A stretch of 64,000 nucleotides of DNA from positions 4,340,001 to 4,404,000 of the forward strand of contig OY829369.1 in the NCBI GenBank assembly GCA_963691775.1, given 5' to 3'. Shown here piece by piece: positions 42,904-52,300 of the stretch. Source of the stretch: JAZBPO01 sp963691775. Its GTDB lineage: Bacteria; Pseudomonadota; Gammaproteobacteria; Pseudomonadales; Azotimanducaceae. Each line of letters starts with the position of its first letter. The first letter of the stretch is position 1. The notes beneath the pieces are model-generated. The model was not told where the DNA came from. It saw nothing but the letters and a program-made list of their open reading frames with translations, and searched no databases. The translations under genes and the position numbers were made by a program.

Positions 42904-43082
42904 GCTTCGATTCGTTTGCGGAGTTCGCGGCCATGGGCGGCCACGGCAGCTACGTCTGGAGTGCCTATGCGCTTGCGCTCGGGGTCGTCATCTTTATCAT
43001 CGTGGGCCCGCTGCGGCGGCGTCGCCGTTTCCTCGCGGAACACGCGGCGCGTCTTCGGCGCAGCGGACATGGCCCGCAGTAG
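42900..43082 (+). CDS. ccmD: Heme exporter protein CcmD
   Basis: A 60-residue protein with one membrane helix (YVWSAYALALGVVIFIIV) followed by a basic tail (RRRRRF), the usual CcmD plan, including the MGGHGSYVWSAY signature. It starts at TTG 42900, overlapping the ccmC stop as TTGA; ATG 42933 would leave only the conserved part. It joins CcmA/B/C to CcmE release. Confidence 0.9.
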   Translation: MSFDSFAEFAAMGGHGSYVWSAYALALGVVIFIIVGPLRRRRRFLAEHAARLRRSGHGPQ

Positions 43083-43109
43083 GCCCCCACGACTCGCACT
43101 CGAGCGCCC

Positions 43110-43574
43110 ATGCATCCGAAACGACGTCAACGACTGATCAGTGTCGCCTTTATCTTCAGTGGCGCGGCGCTTACGGTGGCGATTGCGCTTACCGCGTTGA
43201 ACAACAACATCAATCTTTTCTATCCGCCTGATGCGATCGTGCGCGGCGAGGCACCGGTTGATACGCGCATTCGCGCGGGCGGCATGGTGAAGGCGGGTAG
43301 CGTGGTCCGCGACAGCGGGTCGCTGCGGGTCGACTTTATCGTGTCCGATCTCGCCGGTGCCGACGTTCCGGTGGTGTACGAGGGAATCCTTCCTGATCTC
43401 TTCCGGGAGGGCCAGGGCATCGTCGCGACCGGTCGACTCGGATCCGACGGCATCTTCGTCGCATCCGAAGTGCTCGCCAAGCACGACGAGAACTATATGC
43501 CGCCCGAGCTCGCTGGAATGCAGGCGAACGCGGGCGAAACCGACGCGGGTGAAGGTGGCGGCGCCGGCGACTGA
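43110..43574 (+). CDS. ccmE: Heme chaperone CcmE
   Basis: A 154-residue periplasmic heme chaperone anchored by an N-terminal helix (ISVAFIFSGAALTVAIAL). The covalent heme site is the His of KHDENYMPPE (conserved HxxxY form). An acidic Gly-rich tail follows, as often seen. The OB-fold blocks RAGGMVKAGSV and YEGILPDLFREGQGIVATG are clear. Confidence 0.96.
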   Translation: MHPKRRQRLISVAFIFSGAALTVAIALTALNNNINLFYPPDAIVRGEAPVDTRIRAGGMVKAGSVVRDSGSLRVDFIVSDLAGADVPVVYEGILPDLFREGQGIVATGRLGSDGIFVASEVLAKHDENYMPPELAGMQANAGETDAGEGGGAGD

Positions 43575-43631
43575 TCGTCGGTACGGCCGCGCGGCAGCAG
43601 ACGGCTGCCGCGTTTGCAGGAATACAGGTTC

Positions 43632-45665
43632 ATGATCCCCGAGCTCGGCCACTTTTCGCTGATTCTTGCGCTCGCCCTTGCAGGGCTCCTCGCAACCATT
43701 CCGCTGTTTGGCGTCCATCTGCAGCGCGATGTCTGGATGCGGTCTGCGGGGTCTCTCGCCGCGGGCCTCTTCACCTTTCTACTGCTGTCGTTCGTTTGTC
43801 TGTCGTGGAGCTTCCTGACGGATGACTTCTCCGTCTCCTATGTCGCTCAGAACTCAAATTCGCAGCTGCCTACGCAGTACAAGCTCTCGGCCGTGTGGGG
43901 TGCACATGAGGGCTCGTTCCTGCTCTGGACGCTCATCATGGGGGGCTGGACGCTGGCGGTGGCGGTCTTCAGTCGCGCGCTTCCACTCGACATCCTCGCG
44001 CGCGTGCTTGCGGTCATGGGCGCGCTTTGCGTCGGTTTCATCCTTTTCATCCTCGCCACGTCGAACCCGTTCCTGCGCATCCTGCCGCTGCCGGCGCTCG
44101 AGGGTGCGGATCTAAATCCGCAGCTGCAGGACTTTGGCCTTATCGTTCATCCGCCCATGCTCTACACCGGCTATGTGGGTTTCTCGGTCGCTTTCGCCTT
44201 CGCCATCGCTGCGCTCATGTCCGGCCGCCTCGATGCCGCCTGGGCGCGCTGGTCGCGGCCCTGGACGAACGTCGCGTGGGCCTTCCTGACGGTAGGCATC
44301 GCCCTCGGCAGCTGGTGGGCCTATTACGAGCTCGGCTGGGGGGGCTGGTGGTTCTGGGACGCCGTGGAAAACGCATCCTTCATGCCCTGGCTGCTCGGCA
44401 CCGCGCTCATTCACTCGTTGGCGGTCACGGAAAAGCGGGGGGTGTTCAAGAGCTGGACCGTCCTGCTTGCCATCGGCACTTTTTCACTCTCGCTGCTCGG
44501 GGCCTTCATTGTCCGCTCGGGCGTTCTGACCTCTGTTCACGCCTTTGCCGTGGACCCGGAACGCGGCATGTTCATCCTCGCACTGCTGCTTGTGGTGGTC
44601 GGCGGCTCGCTTGTTCTCTATGCGGTTCGTGCGCCTGTCATGCGGGCCGATGCACGCTACTCCGGCCTTTCTCGCGAGGTTTTTCTGCTCGTCAACAACG
44701 TGCTGCTCGTCGTGTCGACGGCCGCGGTGCTCCTCGGCACCCTGTACCCCCTGCTCTACGAGGCACTCACGGATGGCGACAAGATTTCCGTGGGTCCGCC
44801 GTACTTCAATGCGATCTACGTCCCGCTCACGATGCTGCTGCTCGTTGCCATGGCGGTCGGGCCGCTCGCGCGCTGGAAGCGCACGTCTGCCGCCATGCTG
44901 GGAAAGGCGCTCGGCCTGGTCGCGCTCGCGAGTGTAGTGCTCGGGGTTCTGGTGCCGCTCCTGTTTACCGGCGCGCTTGATCTGTGGCCGGTACTCGCGG
45001 TTGCGACGGCGCTGTGGATCGTGCTCGCGCTTGCCAAGGACAGCTGGCACCGCGTCGCGAACAAGGTGGGTGCAGCTGCGCGTTCACGCGCCTTGGCAAA
45101 GCTTGGCGGCGGCTATTGGGGCATGTGGATTGCACACGTCGGCATGGCCGTGTCGCTCGTCGGTATCGCCCTCACGCTTGAGTACTCGGATGAGCGCGAT
45201 GTGCGGCTGGAGCCCGGCGAGTCTGTCGCCATGGGCGCCTATGAATTCCGCTTCGAGGGCGTGGACGGCATCCGCGGACCGAATTACGTCGCCGATCAGG
45301 GCCTGGTGACCGTGCTTCGCGATGGTGAAGAGCTTCTGCGCCTCAGGCCCGAGAAACGTCGATATCTGGCCCGCCAGATGGTGATGACCGAAGCCGCGAT
45401 CGACCCGGGCCTGTTTCGTGACCTCTATGTCGCGCTGGGTGAGCCGCTGGGTGGCGGTGCCTGGGCCGTGCGCGTACACGCCAAGCCTTTCGTGCGCTGG
45501 GTATGGCTGGGCGGTCTGCTCATGGCGTTTGGCGGCATGACCGCGGCCTTCGACCGTCGCTATCGTCGTCTTGCTGTGCGCGACGCGGCGCGCGATGCGG
45601 CGCGCGATGCGGAGCGCGATGCGGCGCCGGACGCGGGCGATGCCCTTGCGGGAGCCATCACGTGA
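43632..45665 (+). CDS. ccmF: Cytochrome c heme lyase subunit CcmF
   Basis: A 677-residue polytopic protein that ligates heme to apocytochrome. The WWD motif WGGWWFWDAVENASFMPWL and heme-ligand histidines (VHPPMLYTGYVG and HSLAVTEKRG) are present. ATG 43632 has AGGAA upstream; TTG 43614 is less likely. The C-terminus carries an Arg-Asp-Ala-Ala repeat encoded by a 12-bp tandem repeat, beyond the conserved end. Confidence 0.96.
   Translation: MIPELGHFSLILALALAGLLATIPLFGVHLQRDVWMRSAGSLAAGLFTFLLLSFVCLSWSFLTDDFSVSYVAQNSNSQLPTQYKLSAVWGAHEGSFLLWTLIMGGWTLAVAVFSRALPLDILARVLAVMGALCVGFILFILATSNPFLRILPLPALEGADLNPQLQDFGLIVHPPMLYTGYVGFSVAFAFAIAALMSGRLDAAWARWSRPWTNVAWAFLTVGIALGSWWAYYELGWGGWWFWDAVENASFMPWLLGTALIHSLAVTEKRGVFKSWTVLLAIGTFSLSLLGAFIVRSGVLTSVHAFAVDPERGMFILALLLVVVGGSLVLYAVRAPVMRADARYSGLSREVFLLVNNVLLVVSTAAVLLGTLYPLLYEALTDGDKISVGPPYFNAIYVPLTMLLLVAMAVGPLARWKRTSAAMLGKALGLVALASVVLGVLVPLLFTGALDLWPVLAVATALWIVLALAKDSWHRVANKVGAAARSRALAKLGGGYWGMWIAHVGMAVSLVGIALTLEYSDERDVRLEPGESVAMGAYEFRFEGVDGIRGPNYVADQGLVTVLRDGEELLRLRPEKRRYLARQMVMTEAAIDPGLFRDLYVALGEPLGGGAWAVRVHAKPFVRWVWLGGLLMAFGGMTAAFDRRYRRLAVRDAARDAARDAERDAAPDAGDALAGAIT
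45578..45637 (+). repeat. 12-bp tandem repeat, about five units, at the end of ccmF
   Basis: Units close to GCGCGATGCGGC (four good copies and one degenerate) encode RDAA, RDAA, RDAE, RDAA, PDAG. Frame-preserving, like the repeat in ccmB. Confidence 0.85.
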
Positions 45666-46249
45666 GCCGCGCGAGCCTGTGGGTGCCGTTTGCGGTTTTC
45701 GTCGTCATGAGCGCTTTCCTGTTTGCGGGCTTCTACTTCGAGGACCCGCACGAGCTGCCCTCGGCGCTGATCGACAAGCCCTTGCCGCCGTTCGAGCTCG
45801 AGCGCCTCGGCGATCGCCAAGCGGTGGGGACGGAAGACATGCTCGGGGCACCCTTCTTGCTCAATGTATGGGCGACCTGGTGCCCGACCTGCCGCGCCGA
45901 ACACGGCGAGCTTGAGCGCATCGCAGCTGAATTCGAGGTGCCTATCTACGGCGTCAACTACAAGGACGATCCCGCGGAGGCGGTGATCTGGCTGCAGCGC
46001 TACGGGGATCCCTACGTGTTCTCTGTCGTTGATCGCGATGGTCAGCTCGGTATCGATCTAGGCGTTTACGGGGCGCCGGAGACGTTTCTGGTCGATGCGG
46101 GCGGGGTCATTCGCTACAAACGCGTTGGCGCGGTAGATCGGCGCGTCTGGGAGCAGGAGATCGCGCCTGCCCTTGCGGCGCTCGAAGGCGCACCGAGTTC
46201 CGTTGCGCCCTGGGCGTCCGGAACCGATGCATCCGGGGCTGGCCGGTGA
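45662..46249 (+). CDS. ccmG: Thiol:disulfide oxidoreductase CcmG (DsbE)
   Basis: A 195-residue periplasmic thioredoxin-like protein anchored by an N-terminal helix (VPFAVFVVMSAFLFAGFYF). The active site is WATWCPTCRAEH, and the GVNYKDDPAEA and GVYGAPETFLVD blocks are typical of the family. It reduces apocytochrome heme-site cysteines. GTG at 45662 overlaps the ccmF stop by 4 bp. Confidence 0.94.
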   Translation: MSRASLWVPFAVFVVMSAFLFAGFYFEDPHELPSALIDKPLPPFELERLGDRQAVGTEDMLGAPFLLNVWATWCPTCRAEHGELERIAAEFEVPIYGVNYKDDPAEAVIWLQRYGDPYVFSVVDRDGQLGIDLGVYGAPETFLVDAGGVIRYKRVGAVDRRVWEQEIAPALAALEGAPSSVAPWASGTDASGAGR

Positions 46250-46713
46250 TGCGCATCCTCCTGCTGCTCGCGCTCTTGGCGGTATCCGCGCATGCGGCGA
46301 TCGACGTCTACGAGTTCTCCTCGCCGGAAGAAGAGGTGCGCTTCCAGGCCCTGTCGGCGGAGCTGCGCTGCCCCAAGTGTCTGAACACGAATCTATCCGG
46401 CTCGGATTCGCCGATTGCGGCCGATCTGCGCCGCACGGTCGCGCGCATGGTGCGCGAGGGCTACAGCGATCAGGAGATTCGCGATTACCTGCTCGATCGT
46501 TACGGGGACTTCATCCTCTATCGGCCACGTCTCACGGCACAGACGCTACTGCTCTGGTTCGGTCCGGCGCTGCTTCTCGCGTTTGGCGCCTTCGTGGTTT
46601 TCCGGATCGCGCGCGCTGCGCGTGAGGAGGACGGGCCCATCGAACTCGACGACGCGGATCGTGCCCGCCTTGAGGCGCTCGGCGTTGGCGACGGAGACAC
46701 GCTGCAGCGATGA
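46246..46713 (+). CDS. ccmH: Cytochrome c maturation protein CcmH (CcmL-type)
   Basis: A 155-residue protein with signal peptide, the LRCPKC redox motif, the helical-bundle blocks ADLRRTVARMVREGYSDQEIRDYLLDRYGDFILYRP, and a following membrane helix. It handles apocytochrome thiols together with CcmG. GTG 46246 or ATG 46249 both fit; the start overlaps the ccmG stop. Confidence 0.95.
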   Translation: MMRILLLLALLAVSAHAAIDVYEFSSPEEEVRFQALSAELRCPKCLNTNLSGSDSPIAADLRRTVARMVREGYSDQEIRDYLLDRYGDFILYRPRLTAQTLLLWFGPALLLAFGAFVVFRIARAAREEDGPIELDDADRARLEALGVGDGDTLQR

Positions 46714-48413
46714 TGGATTTCTGGTTCGTCGCCGTTTTCATGGCGGCGCTCGCCGCTGCCTTCGTGCTCGTTCCCTTGCGTCAGGGACGCGCGCGCGGCA
46801 GCGATATCGAGGTGCGACAAGCGTCCAATCTGGCGATTTTCGAAGACCGCAGTGCCGAGATCGCTGAGCAGGTTGCCGCTCAGGAGATCAGCGCGGAGGA
46901 CGGCGTCGCCCTCGAGACCGAACTGCGTCGAAGCCTCCTTCGGGACGTCGAAACCCGCGATGGCAGTGCTGCGCTCGAAGGCGAGACAGCGTCGAACGCG
47001 GGTGCGCGCGAGCTCATCGGTGCCGCGCTCGTCGTGCCGATCTTCGCCATTGTGCTGTATGCGGACTGGGGGCTCTCTCTTGGTGCGCTCGCCGATCTCG
47101 CGCTCGCCGAAGACCTCGAGCGGCTCGAAGCTCCGGCAGGCGCTGCGGGGGCTTCCGGAGAGATGGGCGATCTGGAGGGGCGCCTTGCGGCGCGACTTGC
47201 GCGGTCACCGGATGATCTGGACGGCTGGTTCCTCCTGGGTCGTACACGCATGCAGCTGGAGAACTTCGAAGGTGCAGCGGTTGCCTTCGCAGAGGTCGCG
47301 GCGCGAGCGCCTGCCGTGATCGGTCCACGCGTCTACCAGGCCCAGGCTCTGTATCTGGCTGATGAGCGCGTCGTCACGCCGCGCGTGCGCGCCCTGATCG
47401 ATGCGGTGCTGACGCGAGAACCGGAGCAGTCGACAATGCTTGAATTGCTCGCAATGGACGCTTTCCAGAATCGGCGCTTCGAAGATGCTGCGGATTATTT
47501 CCGGCGCGTGCTTGCAGGTGGGGTCGAGGATGCGCCGCGGCGCGCGTTTCTGGAGGATGGGCTCGCGCGCTCGCGCGAGCTTGCCGGCCTGCCGGCCGCG
47601 GTGGGCCCGACGAGCGCTGGTCCGCCGCCGATGCCCGCGTCGACGCCGGATGCGGGTGGCCCGTCCATCGAAGTTGAAGTGGTGCTCAGCGATGCGGCGC
47701 GAGCGGACCTATCTGATCGAGCGGCCGTGTTCGTACTTGCGCGCCCGGTAAACGGACCCCGGATGCCGCTCGCGGTTCAGCGCCTCGCGCCGAGCGCGCG
47801 ACTGCAGGTTCGACTGGGTGAGGCGGATGCGATGGCGCCTGCGATGTCGCTTGCGACCGTCGATGAGGTTGAACTCGTCGTGCGCCTGTCGCGTGCGGGC
47901 ACGGCGGCTGCGGGTCCGGACGATCTTGAAGCGGTGCTCGGACCGCTGACGCCATCGGCACACCCGCGCGTCAGGGCTCGTCTAGATCCGGCACGCTCAA
48001 GCGCCGAGCTGGCCGAGGCCGTCGCGTTGCCTGCAGCGCCGGTGCGCGCGTCCGGTGCGGCGGGCGCTGGCGTTACCTTGAGCCTGCTCGTCGAACTCGC
48101 GCCCGGCCTGACGCCGCCGGCTGGGTCAACGCTCTTCGTGTTCGCCCGCGAGGTGGGTGGTCTCCCCATGCCCCTTGCGGTCTCCCGGCTTGCGCCGGAC
48201 GCGCTGCCAACGCTCGTCCGCCTCGACGACAGCATGGCCATGATTCCTGGTCGTACGCTTTCTTCCGCGAGCCAAATTGAACTCGTTGCCAGGATTACCG
48301 CCAGCGGCGGCGTCTCCGCTCAAGCCGGTGATCTCGAAGGGCGCAGTGCGCCGATGGACCCGATGTCCGTTGATCGGGTCGTATCGCTGCTGATCGATGA
48401 AGTCGTCGAGTGA
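46710..48413 (+). CDS. ccmI: Cytochrome c biogenesis protein CcmI with duplicated C-terminal domain
   Basis: A 567-residue apocytochrome chaperone. The N-terminal part has two membrane helices and a basic loop (residues 1-110). A TPR region follows (WFLLGRTRMQLENFEGAAVAFAEVAAR; LAMDAFQNRRFEDAADYFRRVL). The C-terminal beta domain occurs twice: about residues 315-420 (VFVLARPVNGPRMPLAVQRLAP) and about 450-560 (LFVFAREVGGLPMPLAVSRLAP). Usual CcmI proteins carry one copy. ATG overlaps the ccmH stop by 4 bp. Last gene of the ccm operon. Confidence 0.92.
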   Translation: MMDFWFVAVFMAALAAAFVLVPLRQGRARGSDIEVRQASNLAIFEDRSAEIAEQVAAQEISAEDGVALETELRRSLLRDVETRDGSAALEGETASNAGARELIGAALVVPIFAIVLYADWGLSLGALADLALAEDLERLEAPAGAAGASGEMGDLEGRLAARLARSPDDLDGWFLLGRTRMQLENFEGAAVAFAEVAARAPAVIGPRVYQAQALYLADERVVTPRVRALIDAVLTREPEQSTMLELLAMDAFQNRRFEDAADYFRRVLAGGVEDAPRRAFLEDGLARSRELAGLPAAVGPTSAGPPPMPASTPDAGGPSIEVEVVLSDAARADLSDRAAVFVLARPVNGPRMPLAVQRLAPSARLQVRLGEADAMAPAMSLATVDEVELVVRLSRAGTAAAGPDDLEAVLGPLTPSAHPRVRARLDPARSSAELAEAVALPAAPVRASGAAGAGVTLSLLVELAPGLTPPAGSTLFVFAREVGGLPMPLAVSRLAPDALPTLVRLDDSMAMIPGRTLSSASQIELVARITASGGVSAQAGDLEGRSAPMDPMSVDRVVSLLIDEVVE

Positions 48414-48473
48414 ACTTCAGTCGATTGGGGAACCTCTAGGCACTCGCACTGTCTGACCGTCCATGGAGAACGC

Positions 48474-49151
48474 GTGCGCGGAGCATTCGACATGGAACGG
48501 AACTTCCTCCCGGCGGCCAGCCTGACAGAGCAGATTGCTGATCACATCGCCCAGGCGATCATCCGAGGGCGCATGGCACCTCAAGAGAGGATTCGCGAAT
48601 TGCGAGTCGCTCAGGAGCTGGGCGTTTCGCGGGGCTCCGTGCGGGAGGCGCTGCTGCTCCTCGAGCGGCGTCATCTGATTCGGATCGTCCCTCGCAAGGG
48701 CGCGGTGGTAGCGGAACTCAGCCGTCGGCAGCACGATGATCTCTACGACGTTCTGGAGACGCTCTATGCGCGGATCGCGGGTCGCCTGGCAGAGATGTGG
48801 GACGAAGATGACTTACCGCTCTTCACGCGTCACGTCGAGGACATCGAGGCGGCCGCCGCCCGTGATGACGTGGACGGGTTTGCGGATGCAGCCGAGGCAT
48901 TTCTCGAGCGCGCGCTCGGGATGGTGCGCAATCAGTACCTCGGCGACGTGGTCGATACGCTGCTTCCGGTGACGCGCCGGGCCTTGCATCGCCTTCGCGA
49001 GCTGGACGAAGACGCGCTGAGTACGGGCGCGCGGCACTGGCGCGCTCTTCTGGATGCCATAGCGGCGCAGGATCGCGCGTCTGTCGACGCTGTACTCAGG
49101 CAGCTGTTCGCGGCCTGGCGGGACGCCCTCACGCGGGCGCTCTGCCATTGA
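48474..49151 (+). CDS. GntR-family regulator, FCD subfamily
   Basis: A 225-residue regulator. The winged helix is SLTEQIADHIAQAIIRGRMAPQERIRELRVAQELGVSRGSVREALLLLERRHLIRIVPRKGAVV, a close FadR/PdhR-type match. The helical FCD domain follows, although the metal-binding His set is incomplete, so a metal-dependent effector site is uncertain. GTG 48474 has GGAG 5 nt upstream; ATG 48492 also has GGAG. It lies between ccmI and smc on the same strand; targets unknown. Confidence 0.87.
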   Translation: MRGAFDMERNFLPAASLTEQIADHIAQAIIRGRMAPQERIRELRVAQELGVSRGSVREALLLLERRHLIRIVPRKGAVVAELSRRQHDDLYDVLETLYARIAGRLAEMWDEDDLPLFTRHVEDIEAAAARDDVDGFADAAEAFLERALGMVRNQYLGDVVDTLLPVTRRALHRLRELDEDALSTGARHWRALLDAIAAQDRASVDAVLRQLFAAWRDALTRALCH

Positions 49152-49309
49152 GTCGATCAAGCTGATCTCGTGGTGGTCCCTGCGTAGTCCGAGGCCCGCG
49201 ATTCGACTACACTTCGTGGCTTCGTAAACCGCGCCGTCGCATGGGCGACATAGAGTGCGCGGCGCGTCCAGAAAGGGACCTTTATCCGCGATGGCACGTA
49301 TCTGAGTCC

Positions 49310-52300
49310 ATGCGTCTGAAGTGCATCAAGCTCGCGGGCTTCAAGTCCTTCGTGGACCCCACTACCGTCTCCTTCCCAGGCAATCTGACCGCAATCGTCG
49401 GACCCAATGGGTGCGGCAAATCGAATGTGATCGACGCGGTTCGATGGGTCATGGGCGAATCGTCGGCGAAGCAGCTGCGCGGAGAGTCGATCACCGATGT
49501 GATCTTCAACGGCTCGAGTTCACGCAAGCCTACCGCGCAAGCGTCCATCGAGCTCGTGTTCGACAACGGCTCGGGTCGGTTGACGGGCCAGTACGCCCAG
49601 GTCGCGGAGATCGCGATTCGGCGCCAGGTGACGCGCGATGGTCAATCCCTGTACTTCATCAACGGGACGCGGTGCCGCCGTCGCGACATTCAGGACATCT
49701 TCCTCGGTACCGGGCTCGGCCCGCGCAGCTACTCGATCATCGAGCAGGGGATGATCTCGAATCTCATCGAGGCGAAGCCCGAGGAACTCAGGAACTACCT
49801 CGAAGAAGCCGCTGGCATATCGCGCTACAAAGAGCGTCGTCGCGAGACCGAGAATCGCATTCGGCACACCAAGGAGAACCTCGAGCGGCTGGGCGATCTG
49901 CGTGAGGAGCTCGAGCGCCAGCTGGCTCGACTCCAACGACAGGCCAAGGCCGCCGAGCGCTATCGTGAGTACAAGGCTGAAGAGAAGCGTCTGAAAGAGG
50001 AGCTTCTTGCGCTCCGCTGGCAAGCCCAGAGCAGTGAGCTGGACACGCGGACGAAGGCGGTTGAGGGCCTCGAACTGAAGCGTGAGGCTGCCGTCACGGA
50101 GCGCTCAGGCCTCGTGACCCGGATCGAGAAGGAGCGTGCAAGCCTGACCGACCGGGCTGACGTGACCAACGGGGTTCAGCAGCGCTTCTACGAGATCGGA
50201 GCGGGGATTGCCCGCCTCGAGGAGAATCTCCGCGCGCGAGAGCAACGGGGGCGTCAGCTCGAGGAAGACGCGGCACGCGCGGTCGAGCGCCAGGGTGAGG
50301 TTCTGCGCAGCATCGAACAGGACGGTCGTCGCATCGATGAGCTTACGCAATCGCTGGCGGAGATCGAGCCTCGCACCGTCGAGGCGCGGGCCGCCGACGC
50401 GGCAGCTGCGAGCGCCCTTGAGAGCGCGGAAGGCGCGATGAGCGCCTGGCAGCAGGCATGGGACCAGTTCAATCAGTCGGCCGCCGAGCCCCGGCGCCGC
50501 GCCGAAGTAGAGGCGTCAAAGATCGTTCAGCTCGAGCACTCCCTCGAGCGCATTGCCCAGCGCCTTGAGCGCCTGGGTGAGGACGTCGCGGTCGCCGGTT
50601 CTGCACAGGGGTCGCCAGAGCTCGAGGTGCTGGATGCGCGCATAGCCGAGTTCGAAGCTCAGATCGAAGCCTTGCAGGAAGAGGCAACGCGCGCCGGTGA
50701 GGCGATTGTCGACGCCCGCGCTCAGCTCGAGGAAACGGAACGCAAGCTGGCCGAGGCGCGCAGTGAAGCGCAGACGCTCACGGGTCGGCGCGCATCCCTC
50801 GATGCGCTGCAGGAATCTGCGCTCGGTCGTACCGACGAGGCAGCAAAGAACTTCCTGACGGAGCGCGGGCTTGATCGACGTCCACGGCTCGGCGAGCGTT
50901 TGCACGTGCAAACCGGTTGGGAAATAGCCGTTGAGGTCGTGCTTGAGGGCGCGCTGCGTGCCGTTGTGGTTGAACATCTCGATGGGCCCGCGGAAGCGGC
51001 GCAGGCGCTTGAAGACGCGGAGCTGACGCTTTTTGAGGCAGCGCCCGGTGCGCCGAAGCACGCGCTCGCTGATGCGGCTGGTCGGCAGGCGCTTTCGTCC
51101 TTCGTGTCCGGTGATGACGATCTGTCTTCGCTGCTCGAAGGCGTCTGGGCGGCAGAGAATCTCATCGAGGCGCTGACGCTCCGCGCGCGCCTTGGGCCAG
51201 GCGAGTCGATCGTGTGTCGGGACGGGACGCGTGTGGGCAAACACTGGGTGCGGATCGCGCGCGGCGATGCGCACGATCGCGGTGTGCTGCGCCGCGCACA
51301 GGAGATCGAGACGCTCAACGCGAGTATCGCCGAGGTTCGCGAGCAGAGCGGCGCGCTAGAGCAGGCCGCAGCGCGGCTGCGCTACGGGCTCGGTGAGCGA
51401 GATTCGCGTCGCCAGCAGATTCAGGATCAGCTCGCCGAGGTGACGCGCGCTCAGGGCGCCGTGCGTGCCGAGCGGTCTGCTCAGCAGGCGCGCCTTGAGG
51501 AAGCAAGTGCACGTGCGGAGCGCATCGCCCGCGAGCGGGAGGAGTTGACCCTCCAACAGGAGGCGGAACGCGCCCAGGTCGAGGCTGCGCGCATGGCCCG
51601 TCAGGAAGCAGAGCTGCAGATCGAGCAGTTTGAAGCTACGCGCACTGAGCTTCTGGGTCGTCGCGACGCGCTTCGCGAGGGACTCGAGGGTGCGCGTTCC
51701 GGAGCACGCGCGCGGCGCGAAGCAGCCTATGAGCTCGCGCTGCGCCAGCAGAACCTTTCCAATCAGCTCGAAGCGGCAAAGACCGCACGATCACGTCTGG
51801 ATGCGCAGCGGACCGAGCTCGCCGAGCGGGTTACACAGATCGAAGCGTCACTCTCGGAACAGCGCGAGCCGCTCGATGAGTTGCGCGGCGAACTTGAGAC
51901 CGCGCTCGCGCGGCGGGTCGAGGTTGAGAAGGAACTGACCACCGCCCGTCAGCAGCAGGCCGAGGCAGAGGAAGGGTTGCGCACGCTGGAGCTGGAGCGC
52001 AACGCGACCGACGAGCGCGTTCAAGCCGCTCAGGGTGAGCTCGAGCAGGCGCGCATGCGGCGCCAGGAAGTCGAAGTGCGTCGGCGGACGCTCGAAGAGC
52101 AGCTGACGGAAGCGGGCGCTGAAGCGCTAGCGGTGCTTGAGACGATTGAAGAAGGGGCCTCGGAGTCTGCTTGGGTCGAGTCCCTTGAACGGGTCGATGC
52201 GCGGATCACGCGCCTTGGGCCGATCAATCTCGCTGCGATCGAGGAGTACGAGCAGCAGTCCGAGCGCAAGACCTATCTTGATGCTCAGAATGCGGACCTC

